From Pseudonocardia sp. (GTDB lineage: Bacteria; Actinomycetota; Actinomycetes; Mycobacteriales; Pseudonocardiaceae): a stretch of DNA of 14,400 nt. The stretch lies in contig JAKDLE010000016.1 in assembly GCA_030453005.1 (NCBI GenBank), positions 1-14,400 on the forward strand. The letters run 5' to 3'. Positions 13,835 to 14,400 of the stretch are shown piece by piece (positions within the stretch are counted from its first letter, which is position 1; each line of letters opens with the position of its first letter). The notes under the pieces were generated by a model, which saw only the letters and a list, made by a program, of their open reading frames with translations, did not search any database and was not told where the DNA came from. The translations under genes and the position numbers were made by a program.

Positions 13835-14400
13835 GGCCGGAGGTGCCCCGCGACGGCGGCGGCCAGCCCGACGGGTACCGCGTTGCCGATCTGGCGGGCG
13901 ATCTCGGTCTTCGACCCACACCAGGCGAACGAGGCGGGGAACTCCTGCAGCAACGAGGCCTCGAGGTGGGTGATCACCCGGTTGACGCGGCGGTCGGCGC
14001 GCTCGGCGTCCCACTGGGGGTGCAGGTACTGACCCTTCTCGGGCTTGAAGAACTCGGTGCGGATCGTCAGCGACGGATGGTCCCAGCGCATCCTTCCCAT
14101 CACATCGGTGGTGCCCGTGGCCTTCTCGCGCCAGCAGCGCGGTAGCAGGTCGTCGGGCAGGTCGAAGCGACCGCCCCCGGGCGGGACGCAGTCGTAGCGC
14201 AGCAGCGACATCTCCCGCGGTCGCCTCCCGAAGTGCAGGTGCAGCCCGGAGAACCGGCCCGGGACGGAGCGGCCGAAGAACTCGTCCCTGGTCACCGGCA
14301 GCTCGGTCGTGACGGGTCGTTCGGGGAGGGGGGCGATCGCGTCGCGCACGGTGCGCCACGGGTGGGCGCCCGGGGCCGGGTTCCGGGCGTGCGTGGGGGC
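13822..14400 (-). CDS. DNA (cytosine-5-)-methyltransferase, C-terminal part
   Basis: The 192 visible residues are the end of a C5-cytosine DNA methyltransferase; the frame is open to the right edge, so the catalytic PCQ part lies outside. It begins inside WRTVRDAIAPLPE, the segment after the catalytic core, passes through the target-recognition region, and reaches HPSLTIRTEFFKPEKGQYLH, then motif IX (RRVNRVITHLEASLLQEFP) and motif X (EIARQIGNAVPVGLAAAVAG). These make the family certain. It may be a solitary methyltransferase or part of a restriction-modification or phage-defence unit; the upstream neighbours are not in the window. The TGA at 13822 gives the 13-bp convergent overlap with the pcm-type gene. 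Confidence 0.88.
   Translation of the reverse strand, partial: APTHARNPAPGAHPWRTVRDAIAPLPERPVTTELPVTRDEFFGRSVPGRFSGLHLHFGRRPREMSLLRYDCVPPGGGRFDLPDDLLPRCWREKATGTTDVMGRMRWDHPSLTIRTEFFKPEKGQYLHPQWDAERADRRVNRVITHLEASLLQEFPASFAWCGSKTEIARQIGNAVPVGLAAAVAGHLRPQLG

Noticed and set aside
13133..14359. Long minus-strand frame opposite pcm and running through the cytosine methyltransferase
   Set aside because: Low-complexity Arg/Gly/Ala-rich translation, while the other two frames give clear methyltransferase motifs on each strand.
1..14400. CRISPR arrays, tRNA or rRNA genes, insertion sequences
   Set aside because: No regularly spaced direct repeats, no cloverleaf-like or rRNA sequence, and no transposase motif or terminal inverted repeats were seen on reading both strands.

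Overview
The window comes from a high-GC Gram-positive bacterium, most probably an actinomycete of the Pseudonocardia or Rhodococcus kind. The reasons are the strongly G/C-biased third codon positions, frequent GTG starts, starts that look leaderless, and a catabolic gene order familiar from actinomycetes. The genus is an inference from style; no rRNA or tRNA gene is present.

Region 1 (1-6080, minus strand) is a tightly packed operon for ortho (beta-ketoadipate) cleavage of catechol. In transcription order it encodes a small flavin reductase, an HpaB/PheA-type two-component flavin monooxygenase, catechol 1,2-dioxygenase (catA), muconate cycloisomerase (catB), muconolactone isomerase (catC), a SnoaL/NTF2-like protein of unknown role, 3-oxoadipate enol-lactonase (pcaD), and the start of a 3-oxoacid CoA-transferase subunit A that runs off the left edge. 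Read as a pathway: phenol-like substrate -> catechol -> cis,cis-muconate -> muconolactone -> 3-oxoadipate enol-lactone -> 3-oxoadipate -> 3-oxoadipyl-CoA. The monooxygenase gene carries two single-base frameshifts, so the entry step is either broken in this strain or mis-sequenced. The SnoaL-like gene overlaps both catC and pcaD and is the least explained part of the operon.

Region 2 (6081-6989) holds a divergent IclR-family regulator. Between it and the operon lie two tandem palindromes of the form TGCACG-N5-CGTGCA whose centres are 20 bp apart, a strong candidate operator.

Region 3 (6990-9999): a decayed stub of a zinc alcohol dehydrogenase gene; an ogt-type DNA alkyltransferase translationally coupled (ATGA overlap) to a 2-oxoglutarate/Fe(II) oxygenase; and, divergently, a secreted SGNH/GDSL hydrolase disrupted by one frameshift and one probable internal deletion.

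Region 4 (10009-11807, minus strand): a VOC/glyoxalase-fold protein, a soluble Rieske ferredoxin, and a membrane DUF2231-Rieske fusion protein, with a perfect 22-bp inverted repeat just ahead of the first gene. No partner oxygenase is visible.

Region 5 (11944-13834, plus strand): an ArsC-like reductase, an overlapping class I SAM methyltransferase, and a protein-L-isoaspartate methyltransferase. The last one overlaps tail-to-tail with the 3' part of a DNA (cytosine-5) methyltransferase gene that enters from the right edge.
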